In this document: positions 48,861 through 58,696 of the stretch, one piece after another
Layout: the number at the start of each line of letters is the position of its first letter
Position numbering within the stretch: position 1 is the first letter of the stretch
NCBI GenBank assembly: GCA_905214435.1
Contig: CAJMMA010000002.1
Span: forward strand, 38,027-102,026
Length of the DNA: 64,000 nucleotides
Reading direction: 5' to 3'
DNA from: an uncultured bacterium
GTDB taxonomy: Bacteria > Actinomycetota > Coriobacteriia > Coriobacteriales > Coriobacteriaceae
Made by a program: the position numbers and the translations under genes
Notes under the pieces: model-generated
Databases searched by the model: none
What the model was told of the DNA's origin: nothing
Seen by the model: the letters and a program-made list of their open reading frames with translations, nothing else

Positions 48861-50858
48861 CTATTGCAGGTCCAGCTGGTCCAGGTATTCCTTGCCGTGC
48901 TCGGAGATATGGCGCTTGCGGCCTGCCTCGTCGTTGCCCAGCAACAGGTTGAACATGTTTTCCATCTTGGTGACGTCCTCGGGCTCCACCTTGATCAGGC
49001 GACGCGTCTCGGGGTTCATGGTGGTGAGCCACATCATGTCCGGATTGTTCTCACCAAGACCCTTGGAGCGGTTGATGGAGCACTTCTGGTCGCCGATCTC
49101 CTTGAGGATGCCGTTCTTCTCGAGCTCGGTGTAGGCAAAGTAGGTCTTCTCTTTGCAGTTGATCTCGTAGAGCGGCGACTCGGCGATATACACGTAGCCC
49201 TCGTCGATAAGTGTGGGCACCAGGCGGTAGAGCATGGTGAGCACGAGCGTGCGGATGTGGTAGCCGTCGACGTCGGCGTCCGTACAGATGATGACCTTGT
49301 TCCAGTTGAGGTTGTCCAGGTCAAAGGCACCAAGGTTCTTGATGCGCTTGTCCTTGATCTCCACGCCGCAGCCCAGCACGCGCATAAGGTCCATGATGAT
49401 GTCGGACTTAAAGATGCGCGGGTAGTCCTCCTTCAGGCAGTTGAGGATCTTGCCGCGGACGGGCATAACACCCTGGAACTCGGCGTCGCGCGACGTGCGG
49501 ATGGCGCCTGCTGCCGAGTCGCCCTCTACGATGTAGATCTCGCGACGGTTCTTGTCCTTGGAGCGGCAGTCGATGAACTTCTGCACGCGGTTGGCCATGT
49601 CGGTCTTTTGCTGCAGGTTGGTCTTGATGCTCTGGCGCGTCTTTTCGGCATTCTCACGCGAGCGCTTGTTGATGAGCACCTGCTCCACAATCTTGTTGGC
49701 GGCGTCTTTGTTCTCGATCAAATAGGTCGAGAGACGCTCCTTAAAGAAGGCGGTCATGGCCTGCTGGATAAAGCGGTTATTGATAGCCTTCTTGGTCTGG
49801 TTTTCGTAGGACGTCTGGGTGGAGAAGCAGTTGGTCACCAGTACCAGGCAGTCCTGGACGTCCTGCCATTTGATGCCGCTCTCGTTTTTGTTGTACTTGC
49901 CCTGTTGCTTGATGTAGGCGTCGATGGCGCTGGTCAGAGCACTGCGGGCCGCCTTCTCGGGCGAACCGCCGTTCTCGAGCCAGGAGGAATTGTGGTAGTA
50001 CTCCTGCATCATGAAAGTGCGCGAGAAGCACATGCAAGCAGTGATTTTTACGTTGTAATCGGGCAGGTCCTCGCGATCGCGACCGCGACGGTCGGCCTCG
50101 ATAAAGAAGGGCTCGGTAAGGTAGTCGGTACCGACCTTCTCGAGCACGTAGTCCTCGATGCCCTTGGGATAGCAAAAATCCTCTTCGGAAAACTCGCCAT
50201 CGTCGCCCTCGATGCGCAGGCGGAAGGTCACGTTGGCGTTGACCACGGCCTGACGGCGCATGGTCTCGCGATACCAGTCGTGGGGAATGCTAATCGAGGT
50301 AAAGACCTCAAGATCGGGGCGCCACTTGATGGTGGTGCCGGTGCGGTTCTCGTCGCTGGGCTCAATCTCGAGTGCCTTCTTCTTGGCGCCGACGACCTTG
50401 CCTTTCTTAAAGTGCAGGGAGTACTTGTTGCCGTCGCGCCAGACGGTGACGTCCATGTACTCGGAAGCGTACTGGGTCGCGCACGAGCCCAGGCCGTTGG
50501 TGCCGAGCGAGAAGTCGTAGTCGCCGCCCTGGTTGTTGTTGTACTTGCCGCCGGCGTAGAGCTCGCAGAAGACGAGCTCCCAGTTAAAGCGCTTCTCGGA
50601 AGGGTTCCAGTCGAGCGGGCAGCCACGGCCATTGTCCTCTACCTGAATGGAACCATCGCGAAAGGCGGTAAGGGTGATGAGCTTGCCGTAGCCCTGGCGC
50701 GCCTCGTCAACGGCGTTGGACAGGATCTCGAAGGCGGCATGCGCGCAGCCGTCGAGTCCGTCCGAGCCAAAGATAACGGCGGGGCGCAGGCGTACGCGCT
50801 CCTCGTCCTTGAGCTGACGAATACTGTCGTTACCATAGTTTGCGGTGTTTTTTGCCAT
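48861..50858 (-). CDS. Type II DNA topoisomerase subunit B (ParE/GyrB-like)
   Basis: 665 residues. GHKL ATPase: HAAFEILSNAVDEARQGYGK, DNGRGCPLDW and GTNGLGSCATQYAS. TOPRIM: YIVEGDSAAGAIRTSRDAEF and ICTDADVDGYHIRTL. C-terminal RSKGLGENNPDMMW. Sequences around the ATP lid are divergent from classical GyrB, so this is likely the second, topoisomerase IV-like pair. ATG 50858 (MAKNTANYGND) is chosen over upstream starts as similarity begins there; GAGAG lies nearby. Operon with the A subunit. Confidence 0.9.
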   Translation of the reverse strand: MAKNTANYGNDSIRQLKDEERVRLRPAVIFGSDGLDGCAHAAFEILSNAVDEARQGYGKLITLTAFRDGSIQVEDNGRGCPLDWNPSEKRFNWELVFCELYAGGKYNNNQGGDYDFSLGTNGLGSCATQYASEYMDVTVWRDGNKYSLHFKKGKVVGAKKKALEIEPSDENRTGTTIKWRPDLEVFTSISIPHDWYRETMRRQAVVNANVTFRLRIEGDDGEFSEEDFCYPKGIEDYVLEKVGTDYLTEPFFIEADRRGRDREDLPDYNVKITACMCFSRTFMMQEYYHNSSWLENGGSPEKAARSALTSAIDAYIKQQGKYNKNESGIKWQDVQDCLVLVTNCFSTQTSYENQTKKAINNRFIQQAMTAFFKERLSTYLIENKDAANKIVEQVLINKRSRENAEKTRQSIKTNLQQKTDMANRVQKFIDCRSKDKNRREIYIVEGDSAAGAIRTSRDAEFQGVMPVRGKILNCLKEDYPRIFKSDIIMDLMRVLGCGVEIKDKRIKNLGAFDLDNLNWNKVIICTDADVDGYHIRTLVLTMLYRLVPTLIDEGYVYIAESPLYEINCKEKTYFAYTELEKNGILKEIGDQKCSINRSKGLGENNPDMMWLTTMNPETRRLIKVEPEDVTKMENMFNLLLGNDEAGRKRHISEHGKEYLDQLDLQ

Positions 50859-51010
50859 GCTCGCTCTCTCGATGCTCCTTTGCTGCGTTGTAGTCATATA
50901 GATAGTCAAGGTAGCATAGCCCAGGCCTTGGGCGATTCCAACCAACACGAATTCCATCGAACAATAGTTCGATTAGATAATGGATGCTTGGGATGCGGGT
51001 GGGGTCTGTC

Positions 51011-52393
51011 CTATTCAAACATCTGCGGCAGGTCGATGAAGACGGTTCGATCGCTTTCGTCAGCTTCGAAGCCCGAACGGGAGAAGAATCCGTAGCGATG
51101 GCACTTGAGCCCCGTTGCCTCGACTTGGGTGATTTCCTCGTCGACCATTTTTTGCGTGACGGGGGATTTGCGGAACTTTGCTTCGTAGAATGCGTAGCCC
51201 TCGGGGTCTTGCGTTACCACATTGAATTCGCCGCTCGTTTTGTTTGCGGGATCGTCGTACCAGTACTTGCCTATGGCATCGAAAGCCGGTTCGATCTTGC
51301 CAGTCCTGTTTTGCCGTACGAGGTATTGACGGCAGATCTCCTCGAACATATGTGGAGTGTAGTTTTCCTCGAAGTCTTGGGAGACGTGACGATCATAGAA
51401 GACTTCCGGGTCGAGCAGCTGACGCGCAGAAGCATTGCGGAAGACGTAGCGATAGTAAAAGAGCGAAAGTGGGTCCACCACAAAGTAGCCAGACTTGCGC
51501 TTATTCGTAGGGTCGTTGATGGGTGCACGCTTTTGGACGATTTCGAGTGACATGAGCTTGTCGAGTACGTCTGCCATGGCCGGACCGCTCGAGACGTGCG
51601 ACTGTGCCAGCACGTCCCCCCAACGGGAGTAACCTTGTGCGAGAGCCCCGAAAACTTCGTTGGCGTTGGTCATCTTCGAGATCTCGGCGTTGAGATAGGA
51701 CGGTACTTCGCTTTCTAAGCGGGCGCCAGGTTCTGTGACGAGCTCGATGATATTGTCGCGTACGCTTTGGGACTGATCGATGAGGCGATTGTAAAAGGGG
51801 ATGCCGCCAAAAACGCTATAGAGCCGCACCTTGTCCTCGGGTGAGAACGCGGGATAGAACTTTGCAGCGTCAAAGTAATCCATGGGCTTAAGCTCAAGCG
51901 CGAGATCAATTCGCCCGTAGAGGGGGCTTTCATGCTCGATGAGAGATTTCATAATCTCAACATAGGAGCCGCACAGGACAATGTTTAAACGTGAGTCTTC
52001 CCTGTGAGCGTCGATTGAGGTCTGGAGAATGCTGTCTAAGCCTTTAACCGCATCTCTCAAGTAGGGGTATTCGTCGAGAACGAGGGTAATGTTCTTGTCT
52101 TTGGCTTGGGCAAACAGAAATTCGATGAGCTCGCGGATGCCCGTGAAGGCGAGCGGAGGAAAGCTTAGCGCTTCAGCAGCAAGGGCGGACAGACTCTCGA
52201 GGTTGTCTGCCTCGGAGGTTTGGCGGCACTCGTAATAGATCGTTGCGACGTCCGATAAATCGGTTAGCGCCTGCTTGATGAGCTCACTTTTGCCGACGCG
52301 ACGCCTTCCGTAAATGAGAACATTGTGCTGCTCGGGCGCATTGAGTGTTTTCTTAATACGGGCGAGTTCAAGCTCCCTGCCAATGAATTCCAC
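51011..52393 (-). CDS. AAA ATPase with DUF234-like C-terminus
   Basis: 460 residues. EFIGRELELARIKKTLN, P-loop NVLIYGRRRVGKSELIK, and Walker B TLVLDEYPYLRDAV place it in the ATPase_2 (archaeal-type) family. After YGRIDLALELKPMDYFDAAK comes a winged helix, then a C-terminal nuclease-like DUF234 domain (GEFNVVTQDPEGYAFYEAKF). Start is GTG 52393 with AAGGAA upstream. Such ATPases are strain-variable and of unknown role. Its promoter region carries four overlapping palindromes. Confidence 0.82.
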   Translation of the reverse strand: MEFIGRELELARIKKTLNAPEQHNVLIYGRRRVGKSELIKQALTDLSDVATIYYECRQTSEADNLESLSALAAEALSFPPLAFTGIRELIEFLFAQAKDKNITLVLDEYPYLRDAVKGLDSILQTSIDAHREDSRLNIVLCGSYVEIMKSLIEHESPLYGRIDLALELKPMDYFDAAKFYPAFSPEDKVRLYSVFGGIPFYNRLIDQSQSVRDNIIELVTEPGARLESEVPSYLNAEISKMTNANEVFGALAQGYSRWGDVLAQSHVSSGPAMADVLDKLMSLEIVQKRAPINDPTNKRKSGYFVVDPLSLFYYRYVFRNASARQLLDPEVFYDRHVSQDFEENYTPHMFEEICRQYLVRQNRTGKIEPAFDAIGKYWYDDPANKTSGEFNVVTQDPEGYAFYEAKFRKSPVTQKMVDEEITQVEATGLKCHRYGFFSRSGFEADESDRTVFIDLPQMFE

Positions 52394-52395
52394 TT

Positions 52396-52497
52396 ACTCG
52401 GTTCCTTCCGACTCGGTTTTGTCCGAGTTAATTGTATCGCATGAACAAGTTTATGCTCGAGTTTACTCGGACAAAACCGAGTCGGTTCTGTCCGAGT
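52396..52497. promoter_or_regulatory. Four nested 18-bp palindromes upstream of the DUF234 ATPase
   Basis: Copies of A(C/G)TCGG-N6-CCGA(G/C)T at 52396, 52411, 52465 and 52480. Each pair is offset by exactly 15 bases, and the two pairs form a 33-bp inverted repeat around a 36-base centre. The leftmost copy covers the ribosome site (AAGGAA) and ends three bases from the GTG. Confidence 0.8.
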
Positions 52498-52532
52498 AAG
52501 TTTGAATAGCGAATCGAAATTGTTATGTCCAC

Positions 52533-52781
52533 ATGGCGATGGCGAACATGGTTTCCATAAGCGCCGCGTTCGCGCTTGTTATTGCCGCAATGCGCTGTGT
52601 CGCTGAGGCGCAGATCGTACCGCTCGAAAGCGTCTTTTGGTTGGCGAACCTGGCCACGGGCGTGTTCTGCGGTGCGACGATTTTCGCGGCCACGTTTGCT
52701 GTCCTGTGTGCAACGTTTTTCACGGCGAAAAGACGCCGTGCCAAGCTCGAGGCAGAACTCGACTCCTCAGACGACATCTAA
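52533..52781 (+). CDS. Small two-helix membrane protein
   Basis: 82 residues. Two hydrophobic stretches, VSISAAFALVIAAMRCVAEA and VFWLANLATGVFCGATIFAA-TFAVLCATFF, then a charged tail AKRRRAKLEAELDSSDD. ATG 52533 has no clear ribosome site; ATG 52539 and 52548 are alternatives. A hairpin terminator follows immediately, which supports a real transcript. No family recognised; the hydrophobic pair and charged tail suggest a small inner-membrane protein. Confidence 0.5.
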   Translation: MAMANMVSISAAFALVIAAMRCVAEAQIVPLESVFWLANLATGVFCGATIFAATFAVLCATFFTAKRRRAKLEAELDSSDDI

Positions 52782-52785
52782 TGCG

Positions 52786-52826
52786 CAATGGGCCGGCTCT
52801 GGGTATCCAGAACCAGCCCATTTTGA
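52786..52826. terminator. Terminator between convergent genes
   Basis: AATGGGC..GCTCTGG-GTAT-CCAGA..GCCCATTTTG hairpin after the small membrane protein and before the stop of the convergent surface-protein gene. Confidence 0.7.
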
Positions 52827-52871
52827 TGTTCGATTAGCCGAGTCGGCGCCTCTCACAAAAGTAAGTAGGAG

Positions 52872-55800
52872 CTAGCGAGGCCTATCCGAATTGACCTCAT
52901 TGGCGGTGTCTTTTTCGAGCGCCGTGCGGCGGGCGCTGTAGGCGACAAGGCCGGCGCCTGCCGCGGCGAGTGCTGCAGCGGCTGCCGTAAGGGGAGCGTT
53001 GACATCGCCCGTGCCCGCAAGTGCGCCCGCTTTTCCGGAGCGCTTGTTATTGTCGTGGTCCTTGCCACTGCCGGAGCTGCTTCCGCCGGAGCCGCCGCCC
53101 TCGTCAGTACCGCCGCCACTTGAGCCACCATCGCCGTCGACCGTCATCGGGGCGTCGTGAAGTCCTGTCGTATCCGCGCTATCGCATACGCCGACCTGAA
53201 TTTCTGAGCGTTCGCATGCCGCGTCGGGCACATGAAGCTCGTGCAGTACGGCACCCAGCGCCGAGTTTGCGCCCGGTCGGATTTCCTTGAGCGTTACGGG
53301 ATCGAGCGCCACCAGATTACGTGCCTTCGCATACAGCGTCACACGTTTGCCCACTTCGTCGCTCCAACTCTCGGGGATGGCGAAGCTCATGCGGAACTGT
53401 GCCGTGCAACCCGGTGCCAGCACGGCGTTGCCGCTGTCGGCTACCAGCGGGTGCGTTGCAAAACGTGTGCCCAGCGTCTCGAGCGCGTACTTCACGTGTG
53501 CCATGTCGTTGGCCGAAGCGTCCTCGGCAAGCTCTGGATCGTAGATCGAAGCCATGCGCGCGTTCACTCCGAATCCGATGGATGCGCTGGAGAACGGCTG
53601 GCTGGACCCCTCTCGGTACAGATCGATCGTACCGGCGGCGAGCAGCGTGTTGCCGTCGTTTCGCACCGTGACCATGAAGGATTCGCCTGCTGCTCCGGGC
53701 ACCACCGCGCCCGAGGTGGCGACCGCGCCCGTCGGAGTGGCACAAGCTACCAGGGGCACTTCGATGCCGTGCAGCTCTGCCTCGCTCTTCTCCGCGCTCA
53801 CAATGTGCGTGGCGAGCGCGGAGAGCATGCCTCCCGACGTCAAAAATGTCGTTATCTGATCGACGGGATGGTCCAGCTCGCACATCACGAACGGTTCCGT
53901 GAACAGATCGCCTGCCAAGGTGCTGGCGAAGATGCGGAAGTGCTTGCCCATCACTGCTACCGGGTTGCCTTCTTCGTCGTAGGTTTGTCCCACCTTGCCA
54001 TCGGTGTTCTCTACATAGAGCACGCACCTGCCGTTGTTGCTTACGCTAAACGATGCCGGGCCACAGCCTGCGGCACCCACGGGCTGCGTTGCAAATGCCG
54101 ATGCGCCTCGCGTCCAAGTAATATGCTGCAGTTGCTCGTTGACGGTTGCCAAAAAGCCCGAATGTTGCGGCCACGGCACCGCATGGGGTACCGTGGCGTC
54201 TGGTGGCATAACGCCCCAGCCCGCAATGGACTGGCCGATCACGGCGTACGATGCGCAGCCGCAACCGTCTGCGGTCTCGTACGCAACGGGCACCACCATT
54301 TTGCCGTTGATATTCTCGGGTTCGCCCAGCTCGATACTCGACGGTGCTTGCGGAAAGCGGAGAACTTGGCGGAACGTCAGGCTGTCGCCCGAAACGTCCG
54401 ACCACAGGGTGAAGCACTCCAGCGCAACCTCAGCCTCGCCGCCGAGTGCCTTTTCTGCGGTGGCTCCGCGGCGGTGGAGGTAGGCACCCGACAGGCGTCC
54501 GTCGACCAGCGTCTTACCCACCGTGATACGCGGGCACTGCAGGCAATGGTAGCCATCCTCTTGCAGGCGGCCGCGCGAGATGCTGCGCCATGACGTGTGC
54601 GATATCACGCGAACTCCGTCGTTGCTTATGCGCAGGCGCACAACGGACAGTATGCCGGCTGTGCTTGCCGTATCGAAAAGGGTGTTGTCGCCGGCGGGGC
54701 GCTCGCCCGAGACCAGCAGCACGTAGGCGTCCCGGTTTCCTCTACCGTCCGTATATTCCACCACGTCGAAGTCGTAATCGAATATGCCGTCGCGCTCCAC
54801 GTCGCCCTCGCCAAACCCAAGGGGAAAGTCCACGGGCGTGGGAGCGGACCACGTGCCGTTTGCCTTTGTGTGCACCACCAGTCGCGAGCGGCCATTGTCG
54901 CCGTAGCGCACCGAGGCGATACGGAACAGGCATTCTACGCCGGCAATCATCGTTAGCTTCATGTGGGCTTCGCTGAGCACGCCGGAAAACAGCACGTTGT
55001 CGCTCGAGGGTTTTATGCCGCCACGCTCGTCCTCCGACACGCCGGCAGAATTGGCGTTCGGGTCCGCAACGGCGTTCGTTGACTGACCGATGTAGGTGTA
55101 CTCATACATCGGCGCGGCATTTTCGTCGTTCTCCATCAGCGCGTGGACGAAATGTTCGACCTGTCCCGTGGCGTCGCTCTCCGCGTTCGTCTCGAGCTCA
55201 ATGCGCGTGACCGCTTGATCCCAATCGCGCACGACAGGCGCGGCGTTTACGGCAGTGGCCGTAACCTCGGCGCGTGCGAGCAGCTCGGCGTTGGTGACGA
55301 TGGTGGCCGATGCGATAAACTGCGGCACACCACCTGCCTCGGCGTTGCCGGCCGAGCCGAAGCAGGCATCCAGCGTATAAGGCGTATCTCCACCCAATGC
55401 CAGCTCAGAGCGTTGGAGCACATACTGGTCGCCATTGTTCACCGACATATTCCACGAATCGATGAGTGTGGGCCACGACCCCGACCAAGCCTTGGTGGTC
55501 CACTTGAACATTACGAACTGGAGTATCACATCGACATCGACGTCTGCACCCACGCGCAGCCGCGGAAGCTGGTGTCCATCTGCCTTCTCGTACCCAATGA
55601 ACAGCGTGAGGGATGCGGCACCGCGCACGGCAGACGAAGCGACGCCTGCAACGCCGGCTCCAAAGGTGACGGCAAGTCCGATCTGGATGGTGAACGAGCC
55701 CGACGTGTTGGAATAGTCGAGCGAAATGTTCTTGAAAAACGCCGCGCCGCTGCCGTGCGTGTGGGCACCCACAGCGAGCGCCAGCTTCGCCAGCACCCAA

Positions 55801-57239
55801 GGGTTGACGTTTAGGAAAAATGGCACCGGTCCTAGGGTAAACTGCTCGGTCCAATTGAGGTCGGTTCTTACCTGGAAGAGGGCCTTAATATTGCCGTATG
55901 CGGGGTCGTTGTTGTTACCCCAGGTTTTGCCCACCCAATCGTAGGCGAGCGAGCCGTACAGCTGTGTGGCGATATCCATCGTGAACAGCGGCGTGCAATG
56001 GTGGCGAAGGAGCTTGGTGTTTCTTGGATCGGTGCCCGAACCGGCACTCATACTTTTGTACTGATTCCACTTCCCCTCCATTTCGTCGAGGTAGCGGTTT
56101 GCCTGCTTGGCGCCCGACTCGCGCGGTGACTTCTTCCAGTACTCCGGATCCGGATTGCCCGAATCGTTCATATAGCTGGCTGGTTTGTATCCTCCGCCAA
56201 ACAGCACGTATCCAGCAAACGAGAAATCGAAGAGGATCGGAAATGTGGGTATCCAGCACGTGAACTTATTGCCGCCGATGCCGGGAAACGCCGCGGGGAA
56301 ATCAAACGGAGTGACCTCTTGGTCCATGGTAGTGGGGACGATAGTGGTCGAGCCCGATTCCGCCTTTGCGGCCGGCGCGGTGACAACGGCCATGGGGGAT
56401 GAGAGCGTGTAGGTTTTGCCCTGATAGTCGAGGACAAAGCGCAGCTTGCACCCTTCCTCCAGAAGGCCCGATGCCGCGTCGAGAAACTTGTCTTCGAGTG
56501 TGAACGTCGCCAGATTATCCGCGCCTGATGCGCTGGCCTTGATCTGGCCGATCTGCGTGACGGTTTCGGGCGAGCTACCCGTGGCGGGCATTACCTTGTT
56601 GATGTGCAGCGTTGCCTGTCCACCCTGTGGCAGATGTGCCTGTACAATAAAGGCATGCGTGTCGGGTTGGTCGTTTGCCGCGTCGTCCTTCGGCAATGCC
56701 ATGAACGTGGCATCAGCGTACTGGATGTCCCATTCGTCGAATGTGAGCTGGCGGAAGTACGGCTCGCCGTCGGACAGCGGACGCGTGGGCGCGGTTATGG
56801 CGGTGCCGCCCTGGATACGCGCAAGGGGAATCTCGACATCGCGGTAGCCCGCCATGCTAATGGAGATGCCGCCGTTAAAGTCGTACGCGTCGAGAAGCGT
56901 TGCCTCGTCCACGTAGTCTTCCGAAAGAGGGGCGACCTCAAAGATGGCCGTGCCTTCGTCATCGGTCGTGGCGGTGAGCTGCTTGCCTACGGCATAGCGC
57001 GATGTGAGCGTGACCTGGGCACCTGCGATGGGCGTATTCTTGTTGGCGACGTCGACCACGACCACACCAAACATGGTGCGCGAGAGAACGAGCACCTTGA
57101 AGGGGTCTTCTTCGTCGGCATAGGCCGCGGTGGGCGCGAACGGCAGCAGGAAGGCATTTTCGCTTCCCGGCACGCGAGGCAACATAATGCTCGCCAGCGA
57201 GGACGCTCCAGCAACAAGTAACGAACGGCGATCAAGCAT
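52872..57239 (-). CDS. Large Tat-exported, LAxTG-anchored surface protein
   Basis: 1,455 residues. N-terminus MLDRRSLLVAGASSLASIML has a twin-arginine signal. Residues 55-130 form an Ig/CNA-B-like domain (VVVVDVANKNTPIAGAQVTL; TDDEGTAIFEV). The long middle is unrecognised, with possible beta-propeller-like segments. The C-terminus is a Gly/Ser linker, then LAGTGD, a hydrophobic helix and SARR: a sortase signal of LAxTG type. So it is exported folded and fixed to the wall. ATG 57239 follows GGGAG. A LuxR-type regulator gene lies 155 bases upstream. Host or substrate contact is a guess. Confidence 0.8.
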   Translation of the reverse strand: MLDRRSLLVAGASSLASIMLPRVPGSENAFLLPFAPTAAYADEEDPFKVLVLSRTMFGVVVVDVANKNTPIAGAQVTLTSRYAVGKQLTATTDDEGTAIFEVAPLSEDYVDEATLLDAYDFNGGISISMAGYRDVEIPLARIQGGTAITAPTRPLSDGEPYFRQLTFDEWDIQYADATFMALPKDDAANDQPDTHAFIVQAHLPQGGQATLHINKVMPATGSSPETVTQIGQIKASASGADNLATFTLEDKFLDAASGLLEEGCKLRFVLDYQGKTYTLSSPMAVVTAPAAKAESGSTTIVPTTMDQEVTPFDFPAAFPGIGGNKFTCWIPTFPILFDFSFAGYVLFGGGYKPASYMNDSGNPDPEYWKKSPRESGAKQANRYLDEMEGKWNQYKSMSAGSGTDPRNTKLLRHHCTPLFTMDIATQLYGSLAYDWVGKTWGNNNDPAYGNIKALFQVRTDLNWTEQFTLGPVPFFLNVNPWVLAKLALAVGAHTHGSGAAFFKNISLDYSNTSGSFTIQIGLAVTFGAGVAGVASSAVRGAASLTLFIGYEKADGHQLPRLRVGADVDVDVILQFVMFKWTTKAWSGSWPTLIDSWNMSVNNGDQYVLQRSELALGGDTPYTLDACFGSAGNAEAGGVPQFIASATIVTNAELLARAEVTATAVNAAPVVRDWDQAVTRIELETNAESDATGQVEHFVHALMENDENAAPMYEYTYIGQSTNAVADPNANSAGVSEDERGGIKPSSDNVLFSGVLSEAHMKLTMIAGVECLFRIASVRYGDNGRSRLVVHTKANGTWSAPTPVDFPLGFGEGDVERDGIFDYDFDVVEYTDGRGNRDAYVLLVSGERPAGDNTLFDTASTAGILSVVRLRISNDGVRVISHTSWRSISRGRLQEDGYHCLQCPRITVGKTLVDGRLSGAYLHRRGATAEKALGGEAEVALECFTLWSDVSGDSLTFRQVLRFPQAPSSIELGEPENINGKMVVPVAYETADGCGCASYAVIGQSIAGWGVMPPDATVPHAVPWPQHSGFLATVNEQLQHITWTRGASAFATQPVGAAGCGPASFSVSNNGRCVLYVENTDGKVGQTYDEEGNPVAVMGKHFRIFASTLAGDLFTEPFVMCELDHPVDQITTFLTSGGMLSALATHIVSAEKSEAELHGIEVPLVACATPTGAVATSGAVVPGAAGESFMVTVRNDGNTLLAAGTIDLYREGSSQPFSSASIGFGVNARMASIYDPELAEDASANDMAHVKYALETLGTRFATHPLVADSGNAVLAPGCTAQFRMSFAIPESWSDEVGKRVTLYAKARNLVALDPVTLKEIRPGANSALGAVLHELHVPDAACERSEIQVGVCDSADTTGLHDAPMTVDGDGGSSGGGTDEGGGSGGSSSGSGKDHDNNKRSGKAGALAGTGDVNAPLTAAAAALAAAGAGLVAYSARRTALEKDTANEVNSDRPR

Positions 57240-57394
57240 CTTGGGCTCCCATCCCGCAAATATCGGTGGAAATAATCCAATTTTGCGAGAAGACGCTTCG
57301 TGGCGGTAGTGCCGTTCAAGGGTCAAAATGTCCAAATTGATCGAGCGAAGCGCCGGGTTCCGGAACGCGTTCGATGCGCTTGGCAGCCCGGTCG

Positions 57395-58399
57395 CTAACG
57401 CAACATGTGCGCGACCAGCTCGGCGCGTGTGCCGATGCCAAGCTTTGCGTATACGCCGGATAGGCGGTTTTTGACGGTGCCCGGCGATACTCCCATATGG
57501 CCTGCGATTTCAGCGTTGGTCCATCCGCGGCAGGCGAGCATGGCCATGGTGAACTCTGTGGTCGTTAAATCGTCGGCAACGTCCTCGCCCGAATCGGGGT
57601 TGTGGATGCGCCGCCAGCCGTAGCTGAAGCGGTACGTGATCTCGATGATGCGTGCGAAGTCGTCAGGGTATTGCGTTTTTAGGCATGCCTCGATGAGCCC
57701 CTGCAAAAGGCCGTGGTGCTCGCCAATGAGCTCGATAAGTCCGTCGGGGCGCGCAATGTCCCAAGCGGCTCCAAAATGCGCTTTTGCGGCGTCGATGTCC
57801 TTGAGGCTCATGCATGCCATGGAAGCTGCCAGGTGCAGGAACAGTTCCGAGATGGGATAGCTTCCCTGTTTCATAATTAGGGCGTTTTCCGCCATGCCCA
57901 GGCTGCGGCCGTATTCGCCGCGCAGATACAAGGCGTGCGCCATCACGTAGCTGGCGAACAGTCGCAGGCCTTCGGGTAGGTGCGCCGCAAGTGGATAAAA
58001 CTCTTCGGCAGAATACGGGGAAGGCAAGTGCAGCAGGACGCTCGCGGCCGAGGCGAACAGGATATGCGTGGCGTGGACGGCGGGCGATTCCTCGTCGGCC
58101 GGCGTATCGAGGATGCCCGCAAGGCACCGGCGGGCGTCGGCGATACGGTTGAGCGACAGACTGGCGTATCCGCAGATAAAGCATGCGGAATAGCGCAGCG
58201 CGGGATCGGTGACGTCAAGATAGGGGTGCGCCGTCTTGGCGGCGAGTGCGGCCTGTCCGCGAAAGTACAGCGCTTCTGCCGTGGCGATGGCGCGTGAATC
58301 GGGGTCGGAAATGCCTGCAACCGCAGCGTCAATCTGCCCCGGCACAAAGGCGGTGCACATCAACGGCATGGGAACGCATGGGTAGCCATCGCAGTCCAT
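57395..58399 (-). CDS. LuxR-type HTH regulator with helical sensor domain
   Basis: 334 residues. C-terminal 65 form a LuxR/FixJ helix-turn-helix (LTTTEFTMAMLACRGWTNAE, IAGHMGVSPGTVKNRLSGVY, LGIGTRAELVAHML). The N-terminal 260 are TPR/MalT-like helices (AEALYFRGQAALAAKTAHPY; HALYLRGEYGRSLGMAENAL). No ATPase motif is seen, so it is not a full LAL protein. ATG 58399 follows GGGAG; upstream frame extends only into antisense of guaA2. Being just upstream of the surface protein on the same strand, it probably regulates it. Confidence 0.82.
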   Translation of the reverse strand: MDCDGYPCVPMPLMCTAFVPGQIDAAVAGISDPDSRAIATAEALYFRGQAALAAKTAHPYLDVTDPALRYSACFICGYASLSLNRIADARRCLAGILDTPADEESPAVHATHILFASAASVLLHLPSPYSAEEFYPLAAHLPEGLRLFASYVMAHALYLRGEYGRSLGMAENALIMKQGSYPISELFLHLAASMACMSLKDIDAAKAHFGAAWDIARPDGLIELIGEHHGLLQGLIEACLKTQYPDDFARIIEITYRFSYGWRRIHNPDSGEDVADDLTTTEFTMAMLACRGWTNAEIAGHMGVSPGTVKNRLSGVYAKLGIGTRAELVAHMLR

Positions 58400-58696
58400 C
58401 TTCCATCTCCCAACAGCTGGCAACACTAGCAGCAATTGTACTCTTGTTGCTCGGGACTGGAATTTGTGGGTATCGCCTACGATTGTGCCGAACGTATAAA
58501 GGAAGAGTCTATTGGCGATGCTCCCAAGGTGGCTACCGAAGTCTAGCTGACCTTGGGATATAGAAAAACTGCCGCCTCTGCAAAAAGCTCTGTCGCAGCG
58601 ATGGGAAACGCATCTCGTTCTGCATATAATGAGGTCATATGACGGTGCGTCTGCATACGCGCGGCGCATTTCCATCGAATCGAGAAGGAGCTCTGC
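58400..58696. other. Divergent intergenic region
   Basis: 297 bases between the LuxR gene and the stand-alone GMP synthase domain. A possible -10 TATAAT (58625-58630) precedes the latter by about 65 bases; GGAG sits at 58686-58689. Nothing else recognisable. Confidence 0.35.

Noticed and set aside
46542..51095. A 1,517-codon open frame on the plus strand antisense to the topoisomerase genes
   Set aside because: It mirrors the GC-biased codons of the two minus-strand genes, spans their intergenic gap, and has low-complexity Val/Leu/Asp-rich sequence with no domain.
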